Assembly: GCA_964352905.1 (NCBI GenBank)
Contig: CAYGTS010000065.1
Location: forward strand, 1-14,213
DNA: 14,213 nucleotides
Direction of reading: 5' to 3'
From: CAYGTS01 sp964352905
GTDB lineage: Bacteria > Pseudomonadota > Gammaproteobacteria > JAHCLG01
Positions 1 through 12,600 of this stretch are shown here, piece after piece. The notes beneath the pieces were generated by a model. The model made no database searches. It saw nothing but the letters and a program-made list of their open reading frames with translations, and was not told the DNA's origin. Position numbers and translations under genes: made by a program. Every line of letters begins with the position of its first letter. The stretch's first letter is position 1.

Positions 1-38
1 ATTCAGTAAATTTGAAGGTGAATTTACCGAGAACGTTC

Positions 39-141
39 AGATTTGGTGATAAAAATGGCGAAAATCTTTTTGAGAAAGCGCAGTGTATGAGTTATACATG
101 AGCATTTCGATAAAAGATTTTCGCCGTTTTTAGCCACAAAC
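39..141. repeat. Extended imperfect hairpin (MITE- or REP-like intergenic repeat)
   Basis: Bases 51-70 and 112-131 are inverted copies matching at 19 of 20 positions. Pairing continues imperfectly inside the loop (AAAGCGCA near 75-82 against TGAGCATTT at 99-107) and closes with a TGTAT/ATACA tip around 84-98. It also extends outward, with GATAAAAA at 48-55 against TTTTTAGC at 127-134. The whole stretch can fold as one long cruciform or RNA hairpin and has no credible coding frame. Its head (40-53) recurs with one mismatch at 13705-13718. The structure is seen directly; the MITE/REP label is inferred from its form, as no family is recognised. Confidence 0.65.
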
Positions 142-176
142 ATTCTTGCAAAAACGGGTGGGTCCATATAAGTTAC

Positions 177-237
177 AAAAACACTAAAAAATAGAGGAGT
201 TTATACCTAATAAATGAGCACATTTTTTAGTGTTTTT
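177..237. repeat. Perfect 15-bp inverted repeat around a 31-base loop
   Basis: Arms 177-191 (AAAAACACTAAAAAA) and 223-237 (its exact reverse complement) flank 31 unpaired bases. The stem is AT-rich, so it would be a weak intrinsic terminator. It could instead be the two ends of a tiny remnant element. It lies just outside the 42-bp repeat at 249-290. An 8-base piece of its right arm and next base (TGTTTTTA, 231-238) also occurs inverted just beyond the other 42-bp copy at 14203-14210. Confidence 0.5.
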
Positions 238-248
238 AATGTGAGATT

Positions 249-290
249 GCCCAAATATGGGCGTTCCCTGCTACGGAGTGAGTAGTTACC
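249..290 (+). repeat. Left copy of the 42-bp inverted repeat (IS end-like)
   Basis: This 42-base sequence is the exact reverse complement of 14161-14202. The match stops sharply at 290/14161 on the inner side and, apart from a gapped 8-base match, at 249/14202 on the outer side. The first 14 bases form a small hairpin (GCCCA-AATA-TGGGC). Read on the opposite strand, an internal CAGGGAACGCCC begins in the way some ISAs1-family termini do (CAGGG...). Immediately inside it lies a transposase fragment. The best reading is the terminus of an insertion sequence or MITE, or a dispersed repeat; the family is not certain. Confidence 0.75.
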
Positions 291-476
291 ATTGAATATG
301 ACTTTCATGAGGAACATGATAGTGGGCATGGTCGTGTTGAAACACGTCGAGCCTATGCTATTGAGATCAAAAAATATAAAAAACTATTTCCAACAGCTAG
401 TGAGTGGAAAAATTTAACCAGCAAGTATGTGCCCGGTTCAACACTTGGCACGCCTGCGTCTTTTAAAAAATGCTAA
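291..476 (+). pseudogene. Remnant of an ISAs1-family (H-repeat-like) transposase
   Basis: Read in frame from about 285, this stretch gives an open segment of about 62 codons ending at TAA 474-476. It contains SGHGRVETRRAY followed by a lysine-rich stretch and a SEWKNL segment. This resembles the E/D-x-GHGRIETR-x-Y...W-x-x-L block conserved in ISAs1-family transposases, the family that includes the H-repeat found beside E. coli Rhs loci. A full transposase is about 370 residues; only about 48 here look homologous, and the last 15 or so codons do not. There is no start codon, an in-frame stop lies at 279-281, and the upstream part is replaced by the 42-bp repeat. It is a non-functional fragment. 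Confidence 0.7.
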
Positions 477-527
477 AAGTAGATCACAGGGCAAAGCGAA
501 GAGTAATGCAACAATGACGTTTAATGA

Positions 528-556
528 TTGCTAGCGGCAAGTACAACTATTGTAGT
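528..556 (+). promoter_or_regulatory. Weak sigma70-like promoter candidate for the giant rhs gene
   Basis: TTGCTA (528-533) and TGTAGT (551-556) are separated by 17 bases. Each matches 4 of 6 consensus positions. It lies 45 bases upstream of the start codon in the 125-base gap between the transposase remnant and the gene. Nothing else in the gap looks better, but AT-rich DNA gives such matches by chance. Confidence 0.22.
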
Positions 557-585
557 GTCTGTCCTAGATAGTATTGCGCAAAATT

Positions 586-591
586 AGGGAG
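586..591 (+). promoter_or_regulatory. Ribosome binding site of the giant rhs gene
   Basis: AGGGAG lies nine bases before ATG 601. An in-frame TAA at 592-594 rules out any upstream start, so this site and ATG 601 fix the beginning of the protein. Confidence 0.7.
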
Positions 592-600
592 TAAAGAAAT

Positions 601-3600
601 ATGTTATTTAGCACGAATGAATTTGGCTGGTGGTCGGGACTTGACCGCGAGCTTTCGCCCTTCGATGTATTTGTCAAGAGCTGGCCACTGAAATCTCAGC
701 TCGGTTTAAATCTTTCTACATTAAATCTCATATATTCTACAGGAGATGCGTTGTTGCCTGATATTGGCTTACCTTGTGTGTTATCACGTCATTACAATTC
801 CACAGATAAAGATGATCCTTGGCGCATTGGCACGCCAGCAAGATTTACTCGTGAAGGCGATAATTTTCGCTGGCATAAAAGTGATGGTGCAACATGTTTA
901 TTCACTTTACACGCAGATGGAAGTTACTCCTACGCTGATGAAGCCGGGATACTTTATCGATTAGATATTGTTGATGACCACTATGTGCTTCGTAACAGTG
1001 CCAACCCTAATCTTGAAACCTATGATGCCGAACTTCGTCTAGTTAAACAGCATTTACCTTCTGGCCAAGGTGTAATCTATGGCTATGAAGCGGATAGGCT
1101 CATGAGTATAGCCAGTGCTTCTGGTCATCAATTGTTGTTAGAGTATGAAGCAGGGCGGGTTGCTCGCATCAAGCGCAAGCTAGCAGGCACACAAGTCAAA
1201 CATGTTATTTGTAGCTATGAATATCAAAATAATATGCTACACAAAGTCAATTACTTTGATGATGACATGATTCGTTATTCGGTAACTCACCATTACCGTG
1301 ATGGCAAATTAAGTGAACTGTTAACCAGTGATGGTCTAAGGCAGCAGTTTCTTTGGTCTGAGGGGGAACTGTCTTACACCTTGGGTGAAAATGAAACTTA
1401 CCGTTTTAAACAAGCGGATGATCAGTGTGTTCTCACTTATCCTGATGGTAATGTTGCGCAATTTACTTTAGATGAGCAAGGATTTTTAAAGCGCGCCGAA
1501 GCCCCAGATTTTACAGCAGTCAACGTCGATTATAATCAGCATCACCAAATTGAAGTTGTTCGTCAAGGAATTAAGTCACGCACTTTGGCACGGAACGCAC
1601 AGGGTTTGCTTGTTGGTGAAACACTACGAAATCATGCCGCTCTTTTCCATGAGAGTGAGTATCGACACAGCGCAGAGACACTACAAATTGAAGTGCGTCG
1701 AATTCATTTCGATGAGGCCAAGCAGAGCACTACAAATCAAGCTTTTGTTCGAGATGAATTGGGTCGCGTAATTTATTTGGTGCGAGAAGTTGCGGGAAAA
1801 AGTGTTTTTTCCAAATTTACTTATGATGACACAACCGGACTTCGTGCAACGCAACAGGAATACGCCGCAGGTTTAGTGGATGCTGGCTTTACCGAAAAAA
1901 GTGAGGCTGATTTAAAGGCAGAACTTGATGCGTTGGTTGCCAAAAACAAAGCGGTAACAGCAACAGAGTATGTGTATCGCCTTTCTCAAGGCAAAATTAT
2001 TCAGGAGGCAAGACAACATACGGCATATGGTCTTGATGACGATAGCATTGTTGTTACCACAAAGACGCTGGATATTGATGTACAAGAGAACTTTCTGCAA
2101 GAGGGTGCGCACAAAGCATCTAAGCGCCACTATGATGGTGTGGGTCGTGTAGACGAAATGGAAGATGTTCTCGGACAGAAGACCGAGCGGAAATTTGTCG
2201 ATGAAAAAGCTGAAGTGGAAATCTTTAGACCTAACGGTTTGTTGATTCGTCAGCGCAAGAATCATACAGGGCGCACATTTGAAATTCGTGATAGCGATGC
2301 TAAAGAGACGCGTGAATTCAATGAAACCCTTCAATATTTTGATGCCAATGGTTTTGTTAGCGCAATCAGGCATAATGGTCGAACACGTTACCAAGTGCAC
2401 TCAACTCAAGGTTTACTGTTATTTGAAGTGACAGAGCAAGGCCGCGTTACAGGGTTCACTTATGATGATTTAGGTAATGAATTATCGCAAATAGTCTACG
2501 CTAAACCTTTAGAGAATTTGCCTCTATTTAAAGCACATCTTGAAAATGATTTAAGTCTTGCTATACATGAAGTTGAGGTTGAGCCTGCTGATGATGACAG
2601 AATCAATTTATCTATTTATGCGCAGAATCAACTACGCTATCAGCTAGCAGCCAATGGTACCCTTACAGTTTTTGACTATGATGCAGCAGGACACCTGAGA
2701 AAAGAATCGGTATACCATGAACTTTTTAATCAAGCTCAAATGTTGCAGCTCCGTGCACTTGACCCTCAAGCCCGGTTTTCACAAATTATTATTCCTAGCG
2801 AAATTTCGCCTAGTTTAACAGAAGTCAATTTTGCACATGCTGATGGCTTGACTGCTTTAAGTATCGATGCAGAAGGCTATGCTACACGGCAATATTTTGA
2901 TGGACAGGGCAATGTTATTCGCCGACTGCGGGCAAATGTTGTTTTGCCACTCTCAGCAGAAATGTCTTTAGCTGATGCATTACAAAAGTTTGATGCGCAC
3001 ATCGCCGGGTTAGATGCAAAAAACATACATGATGAACATTGGCGCTTTGATGGTTTGAATCGTCAAATCCAACACGTCGATGCCGAGGGCTATCTTACTT
3101 CAACTCGCTACGATGATCCGAATAACAAAGTCTACACCATACGTCACACCAATAAGCCACAACTCAATGTTACAGACATCGCGCGCTTTGAAGTTGAGAT
3201 ACATGACCGCGACGAAACTACTATTGAGTTAAAAGATGATGCTGAGCGAGTAGTCAGGCGTGAACATGCAAATGGATTAGTTGAAACCTTTGTTTATGAT
3301 GCGGCAAATAAACTTATTCAACATTTATCTTTTGATTGCGAAGATGAAGCTAGTGATACCTTTTTGCAGACAGTACGTGGTACGGTTTACACCTATCGAG
3401 AAGATGGCAAATTGCTTGCCAAGATGAGTGGGCCAGGAGTTAATGCTTTATTACAAGCGAAAAATGATGCAGATAAAGAGGCGGCTTGGCAACGTTACGG
3501 CACACACTACTGTTATAACGACAAAGGTGATGAAATCATCATCACTGCGCCTAAGGCAGCTGTTACCCGTAAGTTTTATGACAGTGAAGGTCATTTGAAA

Positions 3601-6600
3601 GCTGTTATCGATGCTGAGCAATATCTAACACTTTACACGCATAACGAATTTGATGAAGTTGCCACGAAAAGACTTTTAACCAGGCCAGTTTCACTTAGTG
3701 ATTTGGCAACACTAGCCGGATTTTCAACTGGAGAATGGACGCAGCAATTAGCAGAGGCCGTTCCTCATTTTTGCGATAAAAGCGATGATATATCTTCTTT
3801 CCTTTATGACAGTTTAGGCAGGGTAACTCATGAGCTGAAGCCTGATGGTGTGCTTTTTAAAACCATTTATAACGGACAAAGTAATCAAGTTTTGCAGGTG
3901 AGCCATCATAAAACTGCTGAAGCAGGATTTGAATTGCTTACGCTGCCAGACAAATTACCAAATCCTTTTTATACGATTACATACTCTTACGATCGGCTAA
4001 ATCGACAAACCGGTAAAACTGAAAAATATCTGGATGAAAACAACAAGCTGGTTGTGAAATGTGAGAGCGCAGAATTTGATGCGAATTATAAAATTGCAAG
4101 TACTGATGCAAATGGCATACGTACTGGTTTCGAGCCTGATAAGCTCGGGCGAAAAAAGCAAACTACATTTGTCGATGGCACGGTGCATACTGTTGAATTT
4201 GATGCGCACAGGAAGTACAGTGAGTCCTTTGCAAATGGTGATGCTAAAACCGAGACTAAATTTGATTATACAAAAGGGGCAAGGTCACTTACCATTATGC
4301 ATACTGATGGAAGCACAGAGGAAGATGTTTTTACTGTGCATGGCGAGCTTTCATCACACACCAATGGTGAAGGTGAGAAAGTTCTGCATGGCTACAATAC
4401 ATCTGGTCAACGTACAGGCACTACTAAGGCGGGTCGGACTAAATCAAAAAAATTTGATGAGGCTGGTTTTCTCTTTTATGCAAAGAGCTATAGTGGCGGT
4501 GAAACTGAATTTGCTGGAGATAAGCTCGGGCGAACGACTAAAGAGGAAAATCTTACTGCTGGCACAACAATTATCACTGAAAGGCCAGACAGGAAAACCA
4601 TAAAGACCACAGCTGCCGGTGAGACAAATGTTCAGCACCTGGGAGCAAATGAGAAAGTCGTCGAGAGTTATGTCATAAAAAATGGGCAAAAACGGTTGCG
4701 ACATGAGTTTCGCCACGACAATTTCGGCCATGTTAGTAAAATTATTATTGGCGAAGGCGAAGAGACACGTGTTATTGATGTGTTTCACACCCCTAGTGGT
4801 AAGCTCAAGGTTAAAACATTAGATCCAGATGGTTTGGCTTACAAAAGTATTGAGCTATATGATTTAAATGATAATGTGCTTTGTTCAATTGATGCAGATG
4901 GTTTGATAACGCGCAGGGTATATGACATTCACAATCGTGAGCGTTTTATACTCAAATCAAATGGTGCGCTTATTGAAAAACGCTATAACCATTTAGGCTT
5001 GCTGACTGCAGAAATTGAATATGCCAACGCAGTTGAAATTGATCACAATAACCTCGTCTTAACTGAAGCTGATATTACGCCAGTTGCTTCTGCCGAAGAT
5101 AAGCGGACAGAAAATTTCTACGATGCCGCAGGCAAATTAATTGTCCAGGTAAAAAATAATCAAATCACCGAATATAGTTATGATGCAGCAGGTAGGGTGA
5201 TTTGTCAGAGACAATTGTTTAATGCTTTTGCTGATGGCCAATCTTTTTCCGCCTTAGATGCAGTGTTAGATGCAGTCAAAAATCTTCGTGATGATGACAA
5301 AGATCTCATTGAGAGAAAAATTTATCATGACGGTAGATTAAGCTTCACAGTTTCACCTTATGGTGTCATTAGCCAGCACGAATTGCTCGCAAATGGACGA
5401 ATTGAACAGGTGCATCGTTTTGATGTGCGTGTAGCGAATATGCTAGATGCCCAAAATTTCACCTATGAAGTGCTATTAGCCCATAGTCTGCAGGCAACGA
5501 CAAGACGAACCACGACTACAGTTAAAGATGGCAAAGGACGAGATATTTTAACTATCGACGAGAAAGGCTACGCTAAGACATTTGAATATGACAGTAAAGA
5601 CCGTGTGATAAAAGTTCATACTTATGGTGAGCCTTATACTGGACCACGAGATGAAAGTTTATTGGCAGATGATTTTTCTATCGCAACCTCAGATAGCGAC
5701 TTGATTTATGGCACCACTTATTTTGCTGATAATAAAATCGAAGTTGTCACACGCACCTTGCGAGGAAATGAAGTTTCAAAAGAAACATATATTTTAGATA
5801 GTACAGGTGACAGACGAAAACGTATCGATAGGGCTGGCAATGTTTGGGATTATATTTTTGATAAAGCAGGACAAGAGCATGAAATAGAAAGTCCAGCGAT
5901 TGAAGTTGCCGATGTTACCGTCACAGATGATGGTAAGCTGCAGGAAACCACTAAGAAAAGACGCATCAAAACCAAAAAAGAGTATAGCCCTGCTGGTAGA
6001 CTGAAGCGTACCACGCAAGATGTTGAAGGTCCTGTGCCGCGAGTACTAAATACAGATTACAGCACACTCGGTAAACTTGCTTCTACTCGTCAAGTTGTGA
6101 TGACGCAAGATCCAACCTTGGATGATCGTAACCCACCTCAAGATGTAAGAAATGAAAATGAAACCACCGCTATAACGGAAGAGGTGCAAGATATTTTTGG
6201 CCGAGCGGTGGTTAAAATCAATGCTAAGGGTGAGCGTGAATACACAGTTTATAATAGGCAAGACAAACCCATTTATATTATTTCAACCAAGGGTGTTGTC
6301 ACACAACAAGACTTTGATAGCTATGGTCGATGCTATCGTAAGATAGTTTATGCTAATCCCGTGGTAATTGCGCATGATGCTTATCCTAAAGGTATCAGCG
6401 ATCAAGTTATCAAAACACTAATTACACCCTCACAGACAGAAGATAGAACTGAAAAATATTCTTATGCCAAAAATAGTGAGCTTCAACCTGTAGAGACTAC
6501 TGAAAAAGATGAGGTCGACTATTACCGCGCAAAAGAGAACACGCCAGGGTTGCAAGCGATTAAGCGCGGCAGACCCACAGCAAAGCGAATTATCAATACC

Positions 6601-9600
6601 TTTGATGAGGTTGTGGCTACAGCGGAACTTATCGATGCAGAAACTGATACATGGGCTACGACTTTACATTTCCCCAATTATTTGGGTCAGCCTAATGTAA
6701 CCGCCAGTTTGTCACCTAAAGGCATGTTGACTGTGGTGAAACGAAATCAACAAGGTAAAGAAATTGAGCGTAGTGAATTTGCGGAATCGCAAACTAAAGA
6801 AGCTGTTGAAACGGGGAAAATAGCTACAAATAAAAAAGACAGACACTACAAAACCTTCATTGATGGTGCCGGGCGGATATATCGAAAGCTCTATCCTAAA
6901 ACGGAGATTACAAAACTTATTCGTGAGGCTGGTAAGTTTAGAAAAGAAACAGAAGAGCGAATCCCAGAAGAAAACTTTACACACGATGCGCATGACAAAA
7001 CTAAAACCACTGTACATAAAGACGGTAGTGTATCACTCACTGAGCGAAATGCTTTGGCCCATACCGTACACGAGGTGGCTAAACCTGCAACTACAGCTGC
7101 TGATAATGATAAACGCTTTCAGCTAGAAACGCACAGCATCCCAGATGCGTTTGGTAATACTGCTATAAGTACAGAATCTGGTCGAGGCGTTATTCTTACA
7201 TTAGAGAACGGTGAAGCTAAAGTTGCAGAAAATCAAGATGCAGCAGAAGCCATTGCTGATAGGAAAATCCTTGCCAAACACAGTAAGTTAGACAAGCCGA
7301 CACATATCCAAGATGCTGAAGGCGCACTACAACAACTAAGCTATGACGCAATAGGAGACATGCGGCGTCATTGGTATTGGGTAGAACAAGCTGAATACGA
7401 TGAAAAAACTGATACTGTTAATATCGTGCAGGTATTGCGTGATAAGCGTGTAATACAAGATGGCCTGGTGAAAAAAGAATTAAATCATGAATCGCACACT
7501 GATGACAGCCATGCGACGTATCAATTTGCTGGACAATATACCAAAGATAACGCATTCGGAGAAACTGTTGAGTCAGGCTCTGTTTCCTGTGGTCAACTAC
7601 ACGCAAGACAACGATTTGCTTATGATCAAGCAGCTAGGCAAAGTCATGCGACAGATAAAAAAGGTGTTGAGCATTTAAAAGCTCATGATTTGCAAGGGCA
7701 TCAGACATTGGCTGTCAGTAGCATGAGTGAAGACGTTGCTGCACTTAGTTTAAAAGACGTGACTGATAGAGATTCTCTGATCATCAAGCAATCAGTGCTT
7801 GATATGGATGGTGAGATTGCGCAGGTGTTGCATCCTAAGTATCGTGAAACTCAATTAGGGCTGCATTTGGCCTTGGCGCTACATCACAATGATGTCGGTG
7901 ATAATACATTATCTTGGCCAGTCGGTAATAACCATGCAGTAACCTATCGCATTAAAGCCAAGCCTAAAAATAGTGATGCACCTTATCAATCCTATGAAGT
8001 TAAACGCAAGGGCAATCGTTTTTATGTTGAGCTTGGTCAACATTATGAAGAACTCGATTTTGAAATTACCGAGCACGGGCTTATCACGATACCTGTAGCA
8101 GTAGATCCAGATAAAACTGGCACTGAAGTTAAATTTGAAGCCCCTGATTTTGGTTTCAGCGACACGCCTTCTCGCACCATGCGTGGTAGTTTTAATTATC
8201 AAGATAAAGCAAGCGCTAAAAATCAATTAAGTGAAGCGGCCCGTCTCAAAAGTGGTCAGTTTGCTATGGCTAGTTATCATTTCACTGCTGGCTGGAGATA
8301 TGGCAAGCAGGTCCGTCTTCGTGGCTTAGGCGGTGGGAAATGGTATTACGGAGAGCAGGACAGACCATTTCGTTACAATCGGGATTATAATCCGAAAAAT
8401 ACCGTTTTTGTGACAAGCAAAGATGGTAGCTTAGCATCGGTATCTGGCACAATATCTTTTGAGCTGGGTTATAATTTAGGTAATCTGCACGGTAATTATA
8501 GTTCACGCCACTCGCAACTGAATGTAACTGCGGCACAACTGAATCAAGATACCGCTGAGGTAGTTATTGAACATGATAGCGATGGTTATCATTACGATGG
8601 CATGAGGCAAGTAAATGTACCGAATACTCGTTATGGAGAAAATTCGTTTGCTTGGTATGCTTCTTATCAGCAGACTATGATGCAAGGCGATGATGGGCCT
8701 GGAACTCCTCATTCGACGCCTCTTGCTGGTGTCAAAACAATTCGTGCAACGATCAACTTAAGTGGTTCTTCTGTTGTTGTCTTTGATAACAAACCAGATG
8801 AAGTTTCGCACCCTACCATTATCGGTCCCTTCGATGACAATCTCATGAGCGAAGAAAATCCTCTAGAAGCTGGTGCAGTTGAGATTTTTATTCGTGACCC
8901 ACAATTTCCACAAGATGAATTTATTACGTTAACGGATTTTCATAACAATCAAAAAAATGATCCAGACAGTAAAGTTGAAGGCGATTTAAATGTACAAGTT
9001 GCAGGTAAATATCTTGTATTAAAGGGAGATAGTTTAAAAGCAGGGACTTATGAAATCAGATTGCGTGCAAAAACTGCAGGTGGTAGATATGCAAAACCTG
9101 GGACGCCGTCTGATTCGTATCGAATAGAGAAAGACGGATTTATTACCGGTTTTCTGTGCGTACAAGAAAATAAAGATGATTTAATTATTATGCCTAAAGC
9201 CACGACTGAGCCTGCTATGGTGCATTCGATTGAATCTGTGACACACGATCGTTGGCGAAATGTGGTTGCACAAATGACTCCAGCTAATTACCAAGCATGG
9301 CTTGATGCTGGTGCAAAGCCTGATGAACGTAGCAAGTACACACTCAATAATGAATTCAACGCCAGTAACATACAAACCGCCAGTACTACGCCAGAGGTAG
9401 AGGTAGTTGATCTTGAAAAATCCAAAGCAGCTAAAAACCTAGTAAAGGTTAAAACACGTCTGAAGACTAAGTCGTTTCATGATGCAGATGGTGAAGAAGT
9501 CGCTCATACTAAGCCAAGCGGTGCTGTTGCTATCAAACGCAAAGCTGGTGATGCATTACTCGTTAGTCAAAATGCGCTAGGCATCATCGAACATGAAGCA

Positions 9601-12600
9601 GGTGTAAATATTCATGCAGAAGTGGTAACACACGCTGATGGTGCAGGTAATACCACTAAGTTTGATCGTAACAGACGTGGTGATGTTAGCGATACAGTAT
9701 TGCCACCTGTCACTCAACCGGAGAATCGAGAAAAAGCCCAATACACAAAGCATCAAAAGACTAACGTTGAAGGTGATGTTATTCAAGCAGTTTCGGCTGA
9801 GGGTGTAGTAACGCACGCAGCTTTTGGTCCCAATCACAACAATGTGTTGCAGGCTAAACCTGTTTCTGCAGAAACTGCTACTACTACAGGCAAAAAATAC
9901 GAGGTTACCGAACAGAGCTTTAGACCTGGCACAGACATTAAGACTAAGATTAAAACCAATTTGGGTGAAGTGTCTCTGCAAAGTGATGTGCATGGAAATC
10001 AAACCGGTACAAAAGATGATAAAGGCAATACCACATCTACTGAGCTGAATCGGCTTAAGCTGCCAGTAACCGAACGGGGTTGTAACGAAACTAAAAATCC
10101 AACACGAGATGGTTTTACGCATCATTTTGATAAAGACCCAGATGATTTCGGTGAAGCTATGCCAAAGAAACACATAGAGCATCGCTATCATTTAGACGGC
10201 AAGCCAGCTATGCATCACGATGTAATCAAGCAGCAGTTGGAGCGTCTTTTTTATGACAGAAATGGTGGTGTGGAACGTTCACTGTTAACTGGCGAACATG
10301 GTGAGCTTTATCGAAATCAAACTATTGAACGTAACGCCATAGACGACTACGAAGAAGCTATTAATGATCACAACCTGCGGTTGCAATATCATTTAGATAA
10401 AAACCGCAATGTAGTTTGTATTGAAGCCTTATATTTTGATCGAAAGAATCCAACATTGGGAGATAATGGGCAACATTTACCTTATCACACCGAGGTCATT
10501 TGGAATGCATTTGATGCAGCCGATCGAGTCACCATTGATGGTGGTGGCATGGATGCAGCGGGTGATATTGGCTTGAAAGATAAAAGTGACGAAATGATCG
10601 AAGGCGCACGTGAAATTAGCTACGGTAAAAAACGTGGTATGCGTGTAGGCGACAAAGTCGTTTATCAGGGTAAGTTACATGATAGACAAGTGAGTCATGA
10701 TGAGTGGATGCGTTTTGTCGGCTTATCAGATACTGCGGAAGGACTTGCATTGTTGACACGTTTGTTAAACGGTGATGGACAAGAAGACAAAGTTTTAGAT
10801 TGGCGAGGCGATGATAAGCCACACACTGTAGCAACAGATCTAATCACAATAATTCGGCGTCAAGCGAAAAGTAAAGCGGTAGCAGAAGATGAGAAACCAA
10901 CTTTGGTTAGTGTCTTAAATCAAGCTGCTGCAAGGGCAAGTCTCCCTAAAGCTAAGCTTGAAACAACCACCGTACGTGATGAGCGTAGCGGCCAAGTTTT
11001 ATCAAGACATGAAATCGTTCGCGATGTCTCAGATAAAGGTAAAGAAACCGAAGCTGATAAGGTGCTGAAATACACGTTCTTTGCTCCACGCTTTGGTGCG
11101 ACACACACCAGAGAAGATGGAGAATTTAAAGAAGACAATAATGAACCAACAAAATTTTGGTCTGAAACAGACAATCAATTTTCAGTGCGCGATGCTGAAC
11201 CACAAGCTAGGCAAGCAAAGCGAGATGCAAGTTATAAACCAATGGCGCATCATTATAGCCCAGAGGCTAGCACAAATTATCGTAGTCAGCGTTTAGATGG
11301 CTCAGGTCAAATCAGTGCCAATGTAGATGAATTAAGCACAACTATTAGCAGTGAGTTTACCCACGATTTCGATAGCAGAGTTATTCTTAAATGTGACTAT
11401 GAACAAACCGACAAAGATAAACCCGCCATTCCAAGATATATTTATTATTACTACGCACGAGACAGACTGGTTGGTATGGTGTATTACGGTGCTGATGGCC
11501 GTGTACTGAAAGATGAAAAAACTAAGCGAATCAGAGCATATTTTAATTTAAGTCAAATGGGGATCAATCGTGCACAGGTTGGTCAATCGCAGCAGTACAT
11601 GGTGCAGGTGGGTGATACCTTTGAGCTTATTGCACTAAAGGCTTACGGTGATCCTGAAATGGCACCTATCATTGCGTTTGATAATGGCATGGCGGTGTAC
11701 GAACAGCTAACACAGGGTAGCGTGATTCAGCTGCGCGAGCGACCCTTAATGAAGCATTATAATGTGAATACGCATTATGTGATCAATAAAGCAGAGTTGT
11801 ATGGCGATTTTTCACCGGTAATGCCATATTTACTTGTCCCGCGAGTGAAAAAACCACATGGCCTTAAAAAATATTTACCTTTGATTGTGGCGACAGTAGC
11901 TGTAATTGCGACTGGTGGTGCTGCTGGTGTGCTAGCAGGGATGATTGCTCAGGGTATGTTAGCAGGAATCATACAAGGCGCCATTATAGGAGCAGTTGCA
12001 AATGCTGCTGCTCAAGCGACGGCGATTGAGACAGGCACACAAGTTGGTTTCGATAGCACCTCTTTGGGTAAAAGTGCCTTGGCTGGTGGTTTCACCGGTG
12101 GGCTTGTTAGTGGGTTAGAGCAGGTTGAAGGTCTTAAGGCATTAGCTGAGTCAGGAAAAATGAGTCGCACGATGTATCGCGCAGCGCTTGCTGCAAATAC
12201 AGTGGCAGCAGGAGCCGCGAGTGCAAATCTTATCTATCACCAAAGCAGAGGTGAATTAGATCACGCGGTATTAGCGAGTGCTGCTGGTGCATTGGTTGGT
12301 TTTAGCACAAATAGGATGCTCGGCACTGATGCTGATGGCGTATCACAAGGTGTAGCAGAACAATTAGAGCAGATTGCCGCATCGCTAGAAGTGATTGCAA
12401 GCGGCATCACTAGCGGCAGTTTAGATCACAATTTAGATCCGGCGATGGTAGCGTTACAAGCTGTGGGTGCATTTGTTAAGACTCGTGTTGCTCAAAGCGC
12501 AAACCACCAGAAAAAAACAGAAGAAGATGATACATTTGTTCATGGTGAAGGCAGTGATTTAAGCGGCGACTCAGGAGATGATGTATTGACTGGTGACGGA

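Noticed and set aside
6..27. Seven-base inverted repeat (GTAAATT / AATTTAC)
   Set aside because: Short, AT-rich, no T-tract after it and no gene visible before it; too weak to call a terminator.
1912..2400. Minus-strand reading frame of 162 codons
   Set aside because: Same reason: low-quality composition, no recognisable motif, and it lies opposite clear YD repeats.
4138..4534. 16-base direct repeat GATAAGCTCGGGCGAA at 4138-4153 and 4519-4534
   Set aside because: Both copies encode the same DKLGR YD-type motif in frame, so ordinary repeat structure of the protein explains it.
8101..8121. VDPDKTG as a possible DPxG Rhs cleavage motif
   Set aside because: It lies in the beta-rich insertion, lacks the surrounding RYYDP and GRF elements, and is far from the C-terminus.
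10132..10152. KDPDDFG as a possible DPxG motif
   Set aside because: Spacing between DP and G is wrong, and no conserved Rhs core-end context surrounds it.
9577..10191. Minus-strand reading frame of 204 codons inside the giant gene
   Set aside because: Its product is rich in Cys, Phe and Ile with no domain pattern, as expected for the antisense of YD coding DNA; the plus strand is clearly coding here.
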